Under the pieces are notes generated by a model. It did no database searches, was not told where the DNA came from, and was given only the letters and a program-made list of their open reading frames with translations. Below, piece by piece: positions 44,201-53,419 of a DNA stretch of 55,730 bases. This stretch comes from Candidatus Methylomirabilis sp. (GTDB lineage: Bacteria > Muiribacteriota > Ozemobacteria > Ozemobacterales > Ozemobacteraceae). How positions within the stretch are numbered: position 1 is the first letter of the stretch; every line of letters begins with the position of its first letter. Location of the stretch: the NCBI GenBank assembly GCA_020722725.1, contig DYKG01000023.1, forward strand, positions 1 through 55,730. The letters run 5' to 3'. Position numbers and translations under genes: made by a program.

Positions 44201-47062
44201 ATGCTGTTTCGCCTCGGTCAGTGTCGCGAATATTTCCTGAATCAACCTGAAGAAGCTAATAAAGCTTACTTTGAATATCTGTCGTTTTACCCCGAAGGCC
44301 GAAGGGTCGTTGAAGCACGCGAACGCATTCCACGTGTTTTTGAACAGGCTGGTGATCAGAAAAATGCCGAGCGATTTTTCAATAAATTGATTGAAGACAC
44401 ATCAGTTGCTGACGAAAATAGGGTGGATGCCGCAATCGACCTTGCCAAAATGCAGGTAAGGGAAGAGCAGAAAACCGAAGCGATAAAAACTCTTGAAGCC
44501 GCACTGGCATTGAAATCAATGAGAAAGTCAGAAATCTGTCTGCGCCTTGAAAAACTTACCGAAGATTTTTCTTACGTCAGAAGAGCCTTAGACAGCGAAG
44601 GTGAAGAAGAGACAAGACTGAAAGCACTTAAACGTTTGATTGAAAAATCCGAAAAAGATCAGAATTATGAACAGGCCGCTGGCCTGCTCAGCGAGTTCTC
44701 TGCTTCCTTTTCAACTCCCGACTCAACGGTCTGGATCGAAAAGAAAGTCGAAGACCTGAGCAAACGCGGTGTTATCAGTGAAATTGAGCAGCAAATCGAG
44801 CAGTACCCGGAAGAGCCCGAAACCGCCGGGCGCATGTACAAGCTGGCCCGACTCGTCGAAGGTGCTGAAAATACGCGCTATCGCGCCCAGGATCTGTTTT
44901 ACGAAATTACTCTGGTTTATCCGAATTCTGAATTTTATAAAGAAAGCCGCATTCGCGCCGAAAATGTGCGAACCATCAAAGCGGTCGCAGAGCTTTCAGA
45001 CCTTCTGAAAAAAGGTTTAAAAGGCGAAGTTGGCGAAGAAGTCATAATCGAACGCGCCAGATTGCTGCAGCAGAATCTCAAAGACCTGCCGGGAGCAATG
45101 GAAAATTATCAGAGCTTCATTACTCTGTTTCCTCATTCTCCGCGTTGTGACGAAGTTTATCTTGCCATGGGAGACATAGTGCTTGCTGAAAATGGCAGTT
45201 CCAAAGAGGCTCTTGCTCTATACGAAAAGGCCCTGGCGGCCAGTCATGACCCGTTTAATCGTGAAGATATCACCAGGCGCATAAATGATCTGCAGAAATT
45301 TCAGGGGCTGGTTATCTATTCAGATTCAGAGAAAGACCACCAGGATGCAACCCGGCAAATTTACCGGATCTGGCGTCTCGAAAAAAATCTTGCCTATGCC
45401 CTCGGCCTTTTGGAAAATGCCATGAATGAGCTGCATAATCGCCCGCAGGTGGCCCGATTCAGGTATCTGCGTGGCCGAATCTTTGAAGAGTCGGGACAGC
45501 TTGACCATGCTGAAAAGGAATATGTTAAGGCATTACGCAGCCTTTATCACCCCGGATGCCGAAAAGACATGCTGCTGTACCGGCTGGCTCGATTGAAAAA
45601 AGCACAGAAAAAAGATAAAGAGGCATCTGCTTATTATCAGGCACTTGTGCACCGTTACCCACGAAGCATGTTAAGCAGGTCAGGCCTCTATTCTCTCTAC
45701 AAATACATGGATAAGCAGAAAAATCTCACGCGGGCTCACCACTTTCTCGATCGGTTGCTCCAGTTCAGGGGGCTTTTCCCCAGTCATCGGGTTGAAATTG
45801 AGAAAAAGCTTCGTGAAATTGAAGCGAGAATGAATATCGAAGAAATGAAAAAATTAAAAAGATATTCAAAAATTGGTGGTACCGAGTTGCCATATTTCAT
45901 TGGAAAGGTGCTTGAAAACAACCTTCGCGACTTTGACCGCGCCATCGGCCAGTATGAAGATTTTCTTAAATCGGGTCCATCGGTGCGGCGCAGTCGTGAG
46001 ATTATGACGAAAATTGCCGATCTCTACGAGAAGAAAGGTGATTACGTCAAGACGGTTTCTTATCTTGATATGCTTCTAGATACCTATGAACCGCATCTGA
46101 CCAATTTCGATCTCATACTTCGCATTGGTTCGCTGGTTGAAGATAAGCTGACTAACCCTGAACTTACCGAGCTTTTCTACAGCTCTATTGTTGCCGATTA
46201 CGAACGGGTGCCGAAAGTCAGAGATTTTGCCATAGCCAAACTCAAACGAATTGAAGAAAAGAAACGGGAAACGGCAAGAAAGCCGCGTGGTCGCAAGATT
46301 GTTAAACGTGTTTATTCTGAAGACGATGAGCTGGTTATTGAAGAAATGAACGAGATTATCGAGCGCCAGGTTGATGATTTGCAGGATTTCAAGCAGGCCG
46401 AGCGTCAGCTTGTTGACCTCTGGGATGAAAATACCGGGTCGCTCGCCACTCTTGATATCATGAAAGCTCTGGTTGAGCTGAACATGAAACAGCTGCTCGA
46501 CCCGGATAAAGCTTCTGATTATTACCAGAAATGGCTCGAAGAAAATCCCCATGATCCTCTTTACAAAGAAATTACTCTCAAACTATATGAACATTACATG
46601 GAAGAGATGCAGGATGGCCAAAGAGCTCTGCGATTGCTTGAAGACTTCATCAGAGACAACCCTGTTTCAATCGAGACTCTCGACCTCGAGCTGAAGCTTG
46701 GTAAGGCCAACGAACTGCTGATTCGCAACTGGGATGAAGCAAGACGCATCTATCAGCGTATCATCGACACCAGGCAGAATGACCCCATCGTTCACGAGGC
46801 TTATTTTCGCATGGGTTTCGTAATGCGTGACGGTTTTGCCAACTATGATGAAGCGGTTAAATTCTGGCAGGAGCTCATAGACCTGTTTTACAACAACGAA
46901 TTCTCTGACAAGGCTCAGTTCGCCATGGCCTTTACCTATGAAACTTATCAGCGCGACTACACCAAAGCGCGTCAGAATTACGAAAAAGTACTCAATCTTT
47001 ATCCCAATTCAACCCTGCAAAATGATGTTCGCGATGCCCTACTGCGCATCGAGGGCAAGTAA
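41273..47062 (+). CDS. Giant exported TPR-repeat protein, 1929 residues
   Basis: Signal peptide about 1-28 (AICWVLPTHIIAA). Nearly the entire length is made of helical tetratricopeptide-like repeats with recurrent motifs such as FPDS or YPNS loops followed by AxxxLG pairs (for example DFDRAIGQYEDFLKSGPSVR and QRDYTKARQNYEKVLNLYP), about 30 or more units, interrupted by a charged linker near residues 860-900. It resembles large periplasmic TPR scaffold proteins of gliding or export machines, but no specific family is assigned. A HEAT-repeat gene follows 21 bases later. Confidence 0.85.
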   Translation: MKKSQGRHLAALLALMAICWVLPTHIIAARTESGRVKKKTPEELKKQELEQNEVLRREVMTFVKENPDRDTGEGWLYLGRHYQELKQPDQAMVYLHTLLRSDHIKPEVKWEAQLLLAEILEKDKKDYARALKELDRMISWKPDREFLVRAKIARAKLLGRNLTSIVELQKAFKRFYWPFPEKSDVEAIDYIMGFERGYDLEIAMRALDAWDEISGFSEEEARQLAFLRIGMLHAFDLNNPERARSFFEKITGKTRAAIDAQFISAVLYHFYIKGPTAPQSMDFYKNYRNLCKDLDGYRISGIMQAQLACEKLQDYEGAINACETVFSTPPHLIGSVSVSLEKRKEARDDEIDWAILACKMAGYIAEYRMNSPDRARSYYQKAKELSKERSEPPDMVWVEAALKRTEPQASPAQMLFDAAFEKYRSRQFKQAIELYEEFINKHSDHHLCREALYRIAVMTDDDLRDYEEALKMYQRYIIKFAPTRSTWNLDVLYDWGRTDEVRYRIGNLMVLHLQDPVGALEIFSQLAAIFPDSYWAQQGLKDSIEIYRNDLGDPDKANEMMVEFIEKYPESKDSSKFRLKLYGIYLQKGEQIKALRILRDYLDHELPSDREYFNYKQQWRDLAFRIREESLRKVLETAGPRDRIDTMQNLIEVLCLASSSAPLEGLVDEIKKMEGVSEETRWALVYQAGTNIYRYFPDKASPVFDDLAKNATGTPKIACHLTLGHIAYLVEKNLDQAAQHYEQANKALPLTDPLNELPTYRLGRIYLVQGHGLKGMEMLQHFVSRFPHSRFLGKAYQALGDACVALHSPEKAEKFYRRALRVAPKMAENLKKKLAELETMQNSQEWLKQRAGDIRKVTLVDEENKEEDGEDAVAGEKKPAVTTDSRGRELPLEELSPEAIYELLLRQTQSAKPNLAMVGNLSHEILKREKVDPQLRNKALRHYISVRMFRERAPEVLNEEVPELLARHNYAEWQSEMLFRLGQCREYFLNQPEEANKAYFEYLSFYPEGRRVVEARERIPRVFEQAGDQKNAERFFNKLIEDTSVADENRVDAAIDLAKMQVREEQKTEAIKTLEAALALKSMRKSEICLRLEKLTEDFSYVRRALDSEGEEETRLKALKRLIEKSEKDQNYEQAAGLLSEFSASFSTPDSTVWIEKKVEDLSKRGVISEIEQQIEQYPEEPETAGRMYKLARLVEGAENTRYRAQDLFYEITLVYPNSEFYKESRIRAENVRTIKAVAELSDLLKKGLKGEVGEEVIIERARLLQQNLKDLPGAMENYQSFITLFPHSPRCDEVYLAMGDIVLAENGSSKEALALYEKALAASHDPFNREDITRRINDLQKFQGLVIYSDSEKDHQDATRQIYRIWRLEKNLAYALGLLENAMNELHNRPQVARFRYLRGRIFEESGQLDHAEKEYVKALRSLYHPGCRKDMLLYRLARLKKAQKKDKEASAYYQALVHRYPRSMLSRSGLYSLYKYMDKQKNLTRAHHFLDRLLQFRGLFPSHRVEIEKKLREIEARMNIEEMKKLKRYSKIGGTELPYFIGKVLENNLRDFDRAIGQYEDFLKSGPSVRRSREIMTKIADLYEKKGDYVKTVSYLDMLLDTYEPHLTNFDLILRIGSLVEDKLTNPELTELFYSSIVADYERVPKVRDFAIAKLKRIEEKKRETARKPRGRKIVKRVYSEDDELVIEEMNEIIERQVDDLQDFKQAERQLVDLWDENTGSLATLDIMKALVELNMKQLLDPDKASDYYQKWLEENPHDPLYKEITLKLYEHYMEEMQDGQRALRLLEDFIRDNPVSIETLDLELKLGKANELLIRNWDEARRIYQRIIDTRQNDPIVHEAYFRMGFVMRDGFANYDEAVKFWQELIDLFYNNEFSDKAQFAMAFTYETYQRDYTKARQNYEKVLNLYPNSTLQNDVRDALLRIEGK

Positions 47063-47083
47063 TGACCTGAAAGGCTCAAAACC

Positions 47084-48433
47084 ATGATCGATAAAAGCGA
47101 AATGACCACGGTGCTTGAAAAATATGAGAGCTTTCTTTCCGAGGCTGTAGTTGGCGTTCTTCGCATGATCGAAGACAGCAATATAAAACTTGAAAGAAAG
47201 CTGGTAGATTTTCTTAAAGGCAAAAACTTTCCGGTGCAGATCGACAAGTTGGTTGAAATTCTTGGCAAGCTTCCTCCCGATAGCATCAGGGAAAAAGTTA
47301 CCGAAAGTCTTTGGGATCTGCATTCCACTTTTCTCGATCTGGTAGTTTTCGTCGGCAGTGAGGGCAGTCGGCAAACCGCATATCTGCCATTGATAAGAAT
47401 GATGGATAGAGCCAGTCACCCCCATCGGGCCTTTGCCATGGCATCGCTGTGTAGCTTTGATTTTCCCGAAGCCATCAACACGCTGGTTAGAAGATTCGCC
47501 GATTTCTCTTCGGAAATGCGCTGGGTTACCCTGATTCTGCTTAAGCGCCGCTGGGATGACAAATTTGTACCGATTTTTCTCAATGCCCTTGACGACAAAG
47601 ACCCGGAAGTGGTTAGAGTTGCGGTTCTGGCACTTAGCAAGGCAAATGCCACCGTGTCGCTGAGTCGTATAAAAAGCCTGCTTTATCATCAGTCTGAAAT
47701 CGTGGTGCTTACTTCGATCAACGCATTGGTCGAACTTGGCGACCGCGAAGCGGCGACTCAGCTTCGTGAACTTTTTCTCGCAACTACCAATCAGAAGGTC
47801 AGGGCTACCGTCGTTTCAGCGTTTGGTGAAATCGTCAGCCCTGAATCATTGACTTTTCTTGAAGAGGCCATTGAAGATAATGATTCGCGGGTGCGTGCAA
47901 ATGCCGTAATCGGTCTGAAAAAGCTGGCTGAGAAAAACGGTCATCTGCCTGAACAGATAATAAGCAAGATTCGTTCCCATCTCAACGACTCTGATCATCG
48001 CGTAAAAGCCGATTGCATACAGGCTCTCTGGACAATGGGACATTCAGAAAACATCGATCAGGTAGAAGCAATGCTGCTTGCAGATAACGAACAGGCACGC
48101 TCAGCCGGCGCTTATATCTGTGGCAAGCTCAAACTTTTTCAGCTAAAAAAACACCTGGAAAATCTTACCGCTGATCGCTCGTATTCTGTGCGGAAAATGG
48201 CAGCACTGGCGCTGCTTGGCCTTGGCAACAGCGGTCGCGACGTGCTTGAGCAGTTGATCGAAACCGGAACAGCCGATCAGCAGATCATTGCTGCTTATGC
48301 AGTCGGGCTTGGCGACGATCAGGTGGCAATTGACAAGCTGATTGCCCAGAGTCGTTCAGGCAGCGAGATGGCCGAAATGGCCACCGGGCTGCTGCTTAAA
48401 TTGTCAAAACCGGCAGGTAATTATAGCATCTAA
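47084..48433 (+). CDS. HEAT-repeat protein, 449 residues
   Basis: No signal peptide. HEAT/PBS-lyase-like helical repeats cover about residues 100-440: KDPEVVRVAVLALSKAN, QKVRATVVSAFGEIVS, DSRVRANAVIGLKKLAE, DHRVKADCIQALWTMG, SYSVRKMAALALLGLG. A protein-binding scaffold in the cytoplasm is likely. It starts 21 bases after the giant TPR gene and is almost surely in the same transcript, so the two may form an inside/outside scaffold pair. Confidence 0.85.
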   Translation: MIDKSEMTTVLEKYESFLSEAVVGVLRMIEDSNIKLERKLVDFLKGKNFPVQIDKLVEILGKLPPDSIREKVTESLWDLHSTFLDLVVFVGSEGSRQTAYLPLIRMMDRASHPHRAFAMASLCSFDFPEAINTLVRRFADFSSEMRWVTLILLKRRWDDKFVPIFLNALDDKDPEVVRVAVLALSKANATVSLSRIKSLLYHQSEIVVLTSINALVELGDREAATQLRELFLATTNQKVRATVVSAFGEIVSPESLTFLEEAIEDNDSRVRANAVIGLKKLAEKNGHLPEQIISKIRSHLNDSDHRVKADCIQALWTMGHSENIDQVEAMLLADNEQARSAGAYICGKLKLFQLKKHLENLTADRSYSVRKMAALALLGLGNSGRDVLEQLIETGTADQQIIAAYAVGLGDDQVAIDKLIAQSRSGSEMAEMATGLLLKLSKPAGNYSI

Positions 48434-48602
48434 AATGAATCCTATCTGTCCGATTTCCTGCTCCAAGAGTTATCATCAATTCAAAAAGCTGCAAAGAATT
48501 TTGAGAAAAAGCAATTTCGTGGTTTAGTACTTTTTGGTGCCTGGCGAGATATTTTTTCTATTGCCTTGTAGAATGGTTTTCCCTGCCAGTAATACGAATC
48601 AC

Positions 48603-48650
48603 AGAAGAAATATTCGCAGGGGCCGACCATCGTGTCGGCCCGCTTTGAAT
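48603..48650 (+). repeat. Hairpin repeat, copy B1
   Basis: Stem GGGCCGAC/GTCGGCCC with loop CATCGT (48620-48641), left flank AGAAGAAATATTCG. Compared with copy A the stem differs by a paired change (GC to AT) that keeps pairing, and the loop is the same length but different sequence. Confidence 0.75.
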
Positions 48651-48672
48651 CGTAGTGTCACGAACGAATTAA

Positions 48673-48737
48673 GTATAAATGAAATATTCGAGCCAGACTC
48701 CGCGGTTGGCTCGTTTCAGATAGTTGTCATACTTGGT
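48673..48737 (+). repeat. Hairpin repeat, copy B2, apparently inserted
   Basis: Left flank GAAATATTCG, stem CGAGCCA/TGGCTCG (48689-48713) with 11-base loop, right flank TTTCAGATAGTTGTCATAC resembling copy A's right flank. It splits a sequence that is continuous in repeat C, and the edges show AATTAA and AATTTAA, like a short target duplication. Confidence 0.65.
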
Positions 48738-48778
48738 AATTTAATGTGATAGGTATAGGCCACGAAGGTTCGATAAAT

Positions 48779-51097
48779 CTACAATTCCGTTTTCGGTGGG
48801 GTTCGCATGGCAAAGTAGGCAAGGGTGGTGCATAGCAGCAGAAAGGCGATCAACCCATGCAGATTGTGGTTTTGTGGCGAACCAGTGACTGCAATGCCGC
48901 CCTGCTCTTCTCCAATGTAGGCTTTTTCCCATTTACCAAGATTGATTTCCTGACTTACCGGACTGCCGTCAACGAGGAATTTTACCATAATTGTTCGGCT
49001 TTTCGCCGCCTGCAGCTCATCACCAAGTTTGCCTATTTTCCCTTCAAGCTCCGTAATTGCAGCGTTATCAGGGGAAGTTGCCGATTTCAGGGTTTGCAAT
49101 TCGATTTTGCTCTTGGAAATCTGATCAACTGTTGCACTTGTATCGGGGAACAGGCGGGGTGAAACGTTGAAATACCTGCCCGTTGCCGGTTGCCCATCGA
49201 CTTCCTGCAGAATGACGTTGCGTGCAGTAATGTGCAGGCCAGGTTTGCTGATGCTTTCAAGCAGGCCGGGACTGCTTTCACCAAAGCCAAGCAGAACCAT
49301 GATCATTACCCCGGTAAGTGCTGCACCCGCGATGAGACCAGATGAATAAAGAACACCCGCTTCTCTTTTTTCTTCAAGCTTCGGATCATTTTTGCGCAGT
49401 TCGAGAAGCCATCTGATGATTCCACCTGTCATGATCGGCACTGAAAGCGAAAGGGGCAGATACAGCCCGACTGCGAAGGCAAGCGAATTGATGCCGAGAA
49501 GCTCGACACAGATAGCAATAAAAACACCGCAGAAAACCAGATTCCACGGCAGGTTCCCTCCAATAACTCCGTCAATTACCAGCTTCATCAGGTTAGCCTG
49601 CGGAGCGGGAAGCTCGCCGGTGGTAATTGCATCTTTGAGCAGATACATTACAAAACCCATGGTCAAACCTGCAGTTATAACCCCGAGAGATTCGCCAATC
49701 TGCTGATATTTTGGTGTCGCGCCAACCAGAAAACCGGTTTTCAGATCCTGTGAGGTGTCGCCGGCGATGGCTGCCGCTATGCACACAAAGGCACCGACAG
49801 TAAGAACCGCTACCTTCACATTCGGCATGCCGGCAAGCCCCGCGAGTATAAAAACTACGCAGGTCAGCAGCAGGGTTGCTATGGTCATACCCGATATTGG
49901 GTTAGAAGACGAACCCAGCAGCCCAACTATTCTTGAAGAAACGGTCACGAAGAAAAAACCGAAAAGAACGACCAGAAATGCCGCTCCCAATGAGGTTCCA
50001 AGATCGGCAAAAATGCCGTTCTTCAGAACAATGGTAATCAATATCATTAGAATCAATGATCCGATGAGAATAACATTCATCGGCAGATCGAGCTGGGTTC
50101 TCGGCTCATTGGCATCGGATGAATTTTTTCCCAGAGAAGAAAAGCCTGCCTTGAAGCTCGAAAGAATTACGGGAATCGACTTGATCAATGAGAAAATCCC
50201 GGCAAAAGCCACGCCACCCGCACCAATGTAACGAATGTAGCGCGACCATATCAGGCCCGGTTCCATATTGGCAATCAATGTCGAGGTTTCAGGGTAAACC
50301 GGCGAAGTCAGCTGATCACCAAAAAGATAAATCAGCGGAATAAGAACCAGCCAGCCCAGAGCGCCGCCGCTCAGCATTACCGCCGAAATCTGCGGGCCAA
50401 TGATGTAGCCGACTCCAAGAAGCTCTGGAGTTACTTCTGCGCCGATTTCAGCGCCCTTGAAACCTGGAATGTGGGTAGAGGGCTCTTTGCTCCACAGCCC
50501 GAAAAGACGATCATGCATCAACACTTGGTAAAGAGCTCCAATGCCCATTCCCTGAAAGAGGGTTCTTGCTTTCGACAGGTCTCCCTGACCAGCGACCAGA
50601 ACTTCGGCACAGGCAGTCCCTTCCGGATATGGCAGTTTGCCATGCTCTTGAACGATCAGATAACGTCGCAGGGGAATCATGAAAAGCACGCCCATAAGGC
50701 CGCCAATAATGGCAATAACCGTTATCTCAATCTTTGAAGGCTCGAAACCCCAGATAAAAAGAGCCGGCATGGTAAAAATTACCCCGGCGGCCAGCGATTC
50801 CCCAGCAGATCCGATGGTCTGCACCATGTTGGTTTCGAGAATAGTGCCCGATTTGAAAAAAATGCGAAAAATTGCTACTGCCATAACAGCAGCAGGTATC
50901 GAGGCCGAAACCGTCAAACCAACCTTGAGGCCCAGGTAGGCATTGGCGGCACCAAATACCGCACCGATAAGCATTCCGATCAGAATTGCCTTGAAAGTGA
51001 ATTCCGCCGGACTCGACGATGCGGGAATGAAACTGGGATAATCCTTGCCGTCACAGACTTCGTAGGCTTTGGGTGACAGGCCTGCTTTTTCGCTCAT
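48779..51097 (-). CDS. OPT-family oligopeptide (or metal-chelate) transporter
   Basis: 772 residues, about 15-16 membrane helices. Family marks: [26 protein letters not shown] near the start and [27 protein letters not shown] (about 148-175). A soluble insert of about 140 residues (about 605-745) with a coiled-coil-like stretch, before a final helix, is unusual for the family. OPT proteins import peptides or metal-siderophore complexes by proton symport. The substrate cannot be told. A single gene, with 120 bases to the upstream gene's end. Confidence 0.9.
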   Translation of the reverse strand: MSEKAGLSPKAYEVCDGKDYPSFIPASSSPAEFTFKAILIGMLIGAVFGAANAYLGLKVGLTVSASIPAAVMAVAIFRIFFKSGTILETNMVQTIGSAGESLAAGVIFTMPALFIWGFEPSKIEITVIAIIGGLMGVLFMIPLRRYLIVQEHGKLPYPEGTACAEVLVAGQGDLSKARTLFQGMGIGALYQVLMHDRLFGLWSKEPSTHIPGFKGAEIGAEVTPELLGVGYIIGPQISAVMLSGGALGWLVLIPLIYLFGDQLTSPVYPETSTLIANMEPGLIWSRYIRYIGAGGVAFAGIFSLIKSIPVILSSFKAGFSSLGKNSSDANEPRTQLDLPMNVILIGSLILMILITIVLKNGIFADLGTSLGAAFLVVLFGFFFVTVSSRIVGLLGSSSNPISGMTIATLLLTCVVFILAGLAGMPNVKVAVLTVGAFVCIAAAIAGDTSQDLKTGFLVGATPKYQQIGESLGVITAGLTMGFVMYLLKDAITTGELPAPQANLMKLVIDGVIGGNLPWNLVFCGVFIAICVELLGINSLAFAVGLYLPLSLSVPIMTGGIIRWLLELRKNDPKLEEKREAGVLYSSGLIAGAALTGVMIMVLLGFGESSPGLLESISKPGLHITARNVILQEVDGQPATGRYFNVSPRLFPDTSATVDQISKSKIELQTLKSATSPDNAAITELEGKIGKLGDELQAAKSRTIMVKFLVDGSPVSQEINLGKWEKAYIGEEQGGIAVTGSPQNHNLHGLIAFLLLCTTLAYFAMRTPPKTEL

Positions 51098-51162
51098 AAA
51101 AACTCCCTGAATTCATTTTTGTGCGTTAAAAATATCACAAATTCAGTAGAGCTTCAAAACTT

Positions 51163-51201
51163 AAAAAAAACAACCCCGGGCAAATTGATACCCGAGGTTG
51201 T
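51163..51201 (-). terminator. Intrinsic terminator of the S1/P1-like gene
   Basis: On the minus strand ACAACCTCGGG and CCCGGGGTTGT form an 11-pair stem (one G-U) around a 10-base loop, followed by a T run. It lies 16 bases after the stop of the gene at 51217. Confidence 0.9.
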
Positions 51202-51216
51202 CTTAACAGCTAATTT

Positions 51217-51990
51217 TCAGTGAATCTTTCGGGCCGGCGGGAAATATTTCGGCTTTCCATCGTTGGGGCCGGGTTTATGGCCGCTTTTGATCCAGATAGT
51301 ATACCACAGATCTACTACATTGTTCACCGCTCTTGAATAGCAGGCGGCAGTAGTCGGCTTGGCTTCTTCATAGTGCTTGCCGGTGGTATAGGCACTTTCA
51401 AGTGTTTCGTAATATTGATTGGCCCACAGAGCTTCATAGATCATGCGGGCGCTGACTCTTCTCAAATTGGTGCAGCCATCGAAGTTCACGCCATATTCCA
51501 TGATGTGCTTGTCGGCATCCTTCTCGGTGGCGGCATGGTAACTTTTTTCCTCGATATTTGCATCGAGACTGACTCCGGTATGGAGTGGCTGAACCAGGTC
51601 GCTTGCATAATGGGCTATCCAGCCAAGCTTTTGCATGATATCTTTTTTGCTCTGATTTTTTTCCATCATATCAGCAGTCTGGTTGACCAGTTCTTCTATG
51701 TGAAAGGGGCCTTTACCCATGTTGTAACCCTGAATGTGAAAAATGTGGTTCTGAAAGTCTTTTAGAACCTTGTCAGGTTCGACCACAGCCGCTGTAAGAG
51801 CCTTTAATGCCGGTTTTTTGCTGGTCGGGCTGCTTACTTCGCCGAGGAACTCGCGAAAAGCCTTGGGCATGATGTGGTAGGCATCAGAAACTATTTTTAT
51901 ATGAGTTCGGCTACCCCAGGCAAATAAACTGCTTGAGCTGAGCAGAAAAACAGCTACGATACTCAATACTTTCAGGCTGATTGTTTTCAT
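51217..51990 (-). CDS. Secreted zinc-dependent S1/P1-nuclease or phospholipase C-like protein
   Basis: 257 residues, signal peptide 1-24 ending SLFA. The mature protein would start with Trp25 in WGSRTHIKI, as in the tri-zinc S1/P1 nuclease and phospholipase C folds, where N-terminal Trp and nearby His bind zinc. Further zinc-site motifs: NHIFHIQ, WIAHYASDLVQPLHTG (HYxxDxxxPLH) and HAATEKDADKHI. Nuclease and phospholipase C cannot be separated by motifs alone. It has its own terminator, so it is probably transcribed alone. Confidence 0.8.
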   Translation of the reverse strand: MKTISLKVLSIVAVFLLSSSSLFAWGSRTHIKIVSDAYHIMPKAFREFLGEVSSPTSKKPALKALTAAVVEPDKVLKDFQNHIFHIQGYNMGKGPFHIEELVNQTADMMEKNQSKKDIMQKLGWIAHYASDLVQPLHTGVSLDANIEEKSYHAATEKDADKHIMEYGVNFDGCTNLRRVSARMIYEALWANQYYETLESAYTTGKHYEEAKPTTAACYSRAVNNVVDLWYTIWIKSGHKPGPNDGKPKYFPPARKIH

Positions 51991-52138
51991 CGGCTCATTC
52001 CCTTAAATAAACTTATAGGAGAATTATAAGCAAAATCCGTACCTTCCGGAAGGGGTGAACAGAAAGTTTATTATCAGCGAATTTTTAAGGATTTGGACTG
52101 GGCTGGCTGCTGAAAAAATGGCAGCTTCTGCTGAATTT

Positions 52139-52600
52139 TCAGATATCGTCGAAATCTTCTTCCGGCTTATTCTCTGGCGGAACATTGGCCATCGTTTCGT
52201 TTTTCATGTCTTGAAAGTCGACCGGAGTCTGGACTGCCGACCGTATTTTTTTCTTTTTCTTGCGATTTAGCCTTGGCATTTCAGTACGATTTCGCGGAGC
52301 TCTTTCTTCGCCTGGGTTGCTTTTGGCAAACTCGGCAAAATCAACGACTAGACGCTTTTCAATCTGACTGGTAACGTCGTTGAACTTTTCCTGCATGAGA
52401 TTGTAACGATCCATGACAAACTTTCTCTGGTGATTATTCTCTTCTTTTAGCAGACTGATTTCTTCATGGAGATCGAGGAGCACTATGAGAACTGGAAGAA
52501 TGATCAGAGCGACGATCATATAGGTGTCGGCCCTCTGGCGCAACAGCATTGAAACGATCATGGCCCCCCACAGGCCCCAGAGCAATCGGTTAATTCTCAT
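52139..52600 (-). CDS. Membrane protein with coiled coil and charged tail
   Basis: 153 residues. Two hydrophobic helices (about 5-20 and 26-44), a heptad-like coiled segment (about 45-90), a KKKKK cluster near 114-118 and an acidic end (EEDFDDI). No family recognised. It is the last gene of the methyltransferase-divIVA-yggU operon, four bases after yggU. The position suggests a part in cell-envelope growth or division (inference). Confidence 0.7.
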   Translation of the reverse strand: MRINRLLWGLWGAMIVSMLLRQRADTYMIVALIILPVLIVLLDLHEEISLLKEENNHQRKFVMDRYNLMQEKFNDVTSQIEKRLVVDFAEFAKSNPGEERAPRNRTEMPRLNRKKKKKIRSAVQTPVDFQDMKNETMANVPPENKPEEDFDDI

Positions 52601-52604
52601 GTCG

Positions 52605-52919
52605 TTACCGCTCTTTCCCTGACAATTTATCCGCTAGAACCGAATTGGCTTCAGATATGTTCAGACCAGACAGCAGAAAAATCTTGGTTTTTCCTTTTTG
52701 TCCCTTGTCCAGAATAACAGATTTTTTGGGAATTCTGAACAATTTCGCCAGAGCTTCGATCAAAGCAGAATTAGCCTCCCCGTCAACCGGGGGGGCTTTA
52801 ACTCTTATTCTACATTTATCTTCGTATAAGTCAACGATCTCGGTTCTCGAAGATCTTGGTACGGCATAAACACTAATCAAAACGCCATTCTGTGCCTGTT
52901 TCAGGCAGGGCAGCGACAT
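52605..52919 (-). CDS. yggU: YggU/DUF167 family protein
   Basis: 104 residues matching the YggU fold: ISVYAVPRSSRTEIVDLYEDK, RIRVKAPPVDGEANSALIEALA, FRIPKKSVILDKGQKGKTKIF. The function is unproven. The gene commonly sits near divIVA/yggT in many bacteria, as here. It begins two bases after the divIVA stop. Confidence 0.92.
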   Translation of the reverse strand: MSLPCLKQAQNGVLISVYAVPRSSRTEIVDLYEDKCRIRVKAPPVDGEANSALIEALAKLFRIPKKSVILDKGQKGKTKIFLLSGLNISEANSVLADKLSGKER

Positions 52920-52921
52920 GG

Positions 52922-53410
52922 TCAGGCCGCTTTGCTGGCCGGTTCGCTGAGTCTTGCGAAAACCGGGGAATCTTCGTTAACCATTGACAGATAGGATTCA
53001 AGAACGGTTCTCAGTTCGACTTTGAGCATGCGTTTCTGTCTTTTGAGATCGCGAATCTCTTTGCCGATCGTCTCAGATTCAGTGCGGGCTTCGTCAAGAA
53101 TTCTTTCAGCCTGCAGTTCTGCTTCTTTAACTATCAGTTCTGCTTCTTTTTCGGCGTTGTCTTTTAATTCGCCAGAGTGCTTCTGAGCAGAAATCAACGT
53201 CTGTTTCAGAGTTTTTTCAAGTTCGAGATAGTCTTCCATCTGGCCGGTAAGGCGCTGAGCCTGATCTTTGAGCGACTTGTTTTCAGCATATACGGCTTCG
53301 TATTCTCTGCCCACCTTCTTCAGGAAGCTGTAGACCTCATTTTCATCAAGTCCGCCAATGTTTTTTCGCGAGAATTCTCTTTGATAGATGTCTAACGGGG
53401 TGATTCGCAT
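52922..53410 (-). CDS. divIVA: DivIVA-domain protein
   Basis: 162 residues. The N-terminal DivIVA motif (TPLDIYQREFSRKNIGGLDENEVYSFLKKV) binds curved membrane; the rest is a long coiled coil. In other bacteria DivIVA directs polar growth, division site or chromosome attachment. A perfect AGGAGG lies five bases before the ATG. The methyltransferase gene ends nine bases upstream. Confidence 0.93.
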   Translation of the reverse strand: MRITPLDIYQREFSRKNIGGLDENEVYSFLKKVGREYEAVYAENKSLKDQAQRLTGQMEDYLELEKTLKQTLISAQKHSGELKDNAEKEAELIVKEAELQAERILDEARTESETIGKEIRDLKRQKRMLKVELRTVLESYLSMVNEDSPVFARLSEPASKAA

Positions 53411-53419
53411 AGTTGCCTC

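Larger units (their letters stand above)
48434..48778 (+). other. 345-base spacer between convergent genes, filled by hairpin repeats
   Basis: No gene seen. The region holds repeat copies B1 (48603-48650) and B2 (48673-48737) and both halves of repeat C. No obvious terminator with a T-tract is present; the hairpins may slow transcription from either side. Confidence 0.7.

Noticed and set aside
48601..48760. CRISPR array
   Set aside because: Only two to three imperfect hairpin units with unequal spacing and no cas genes.
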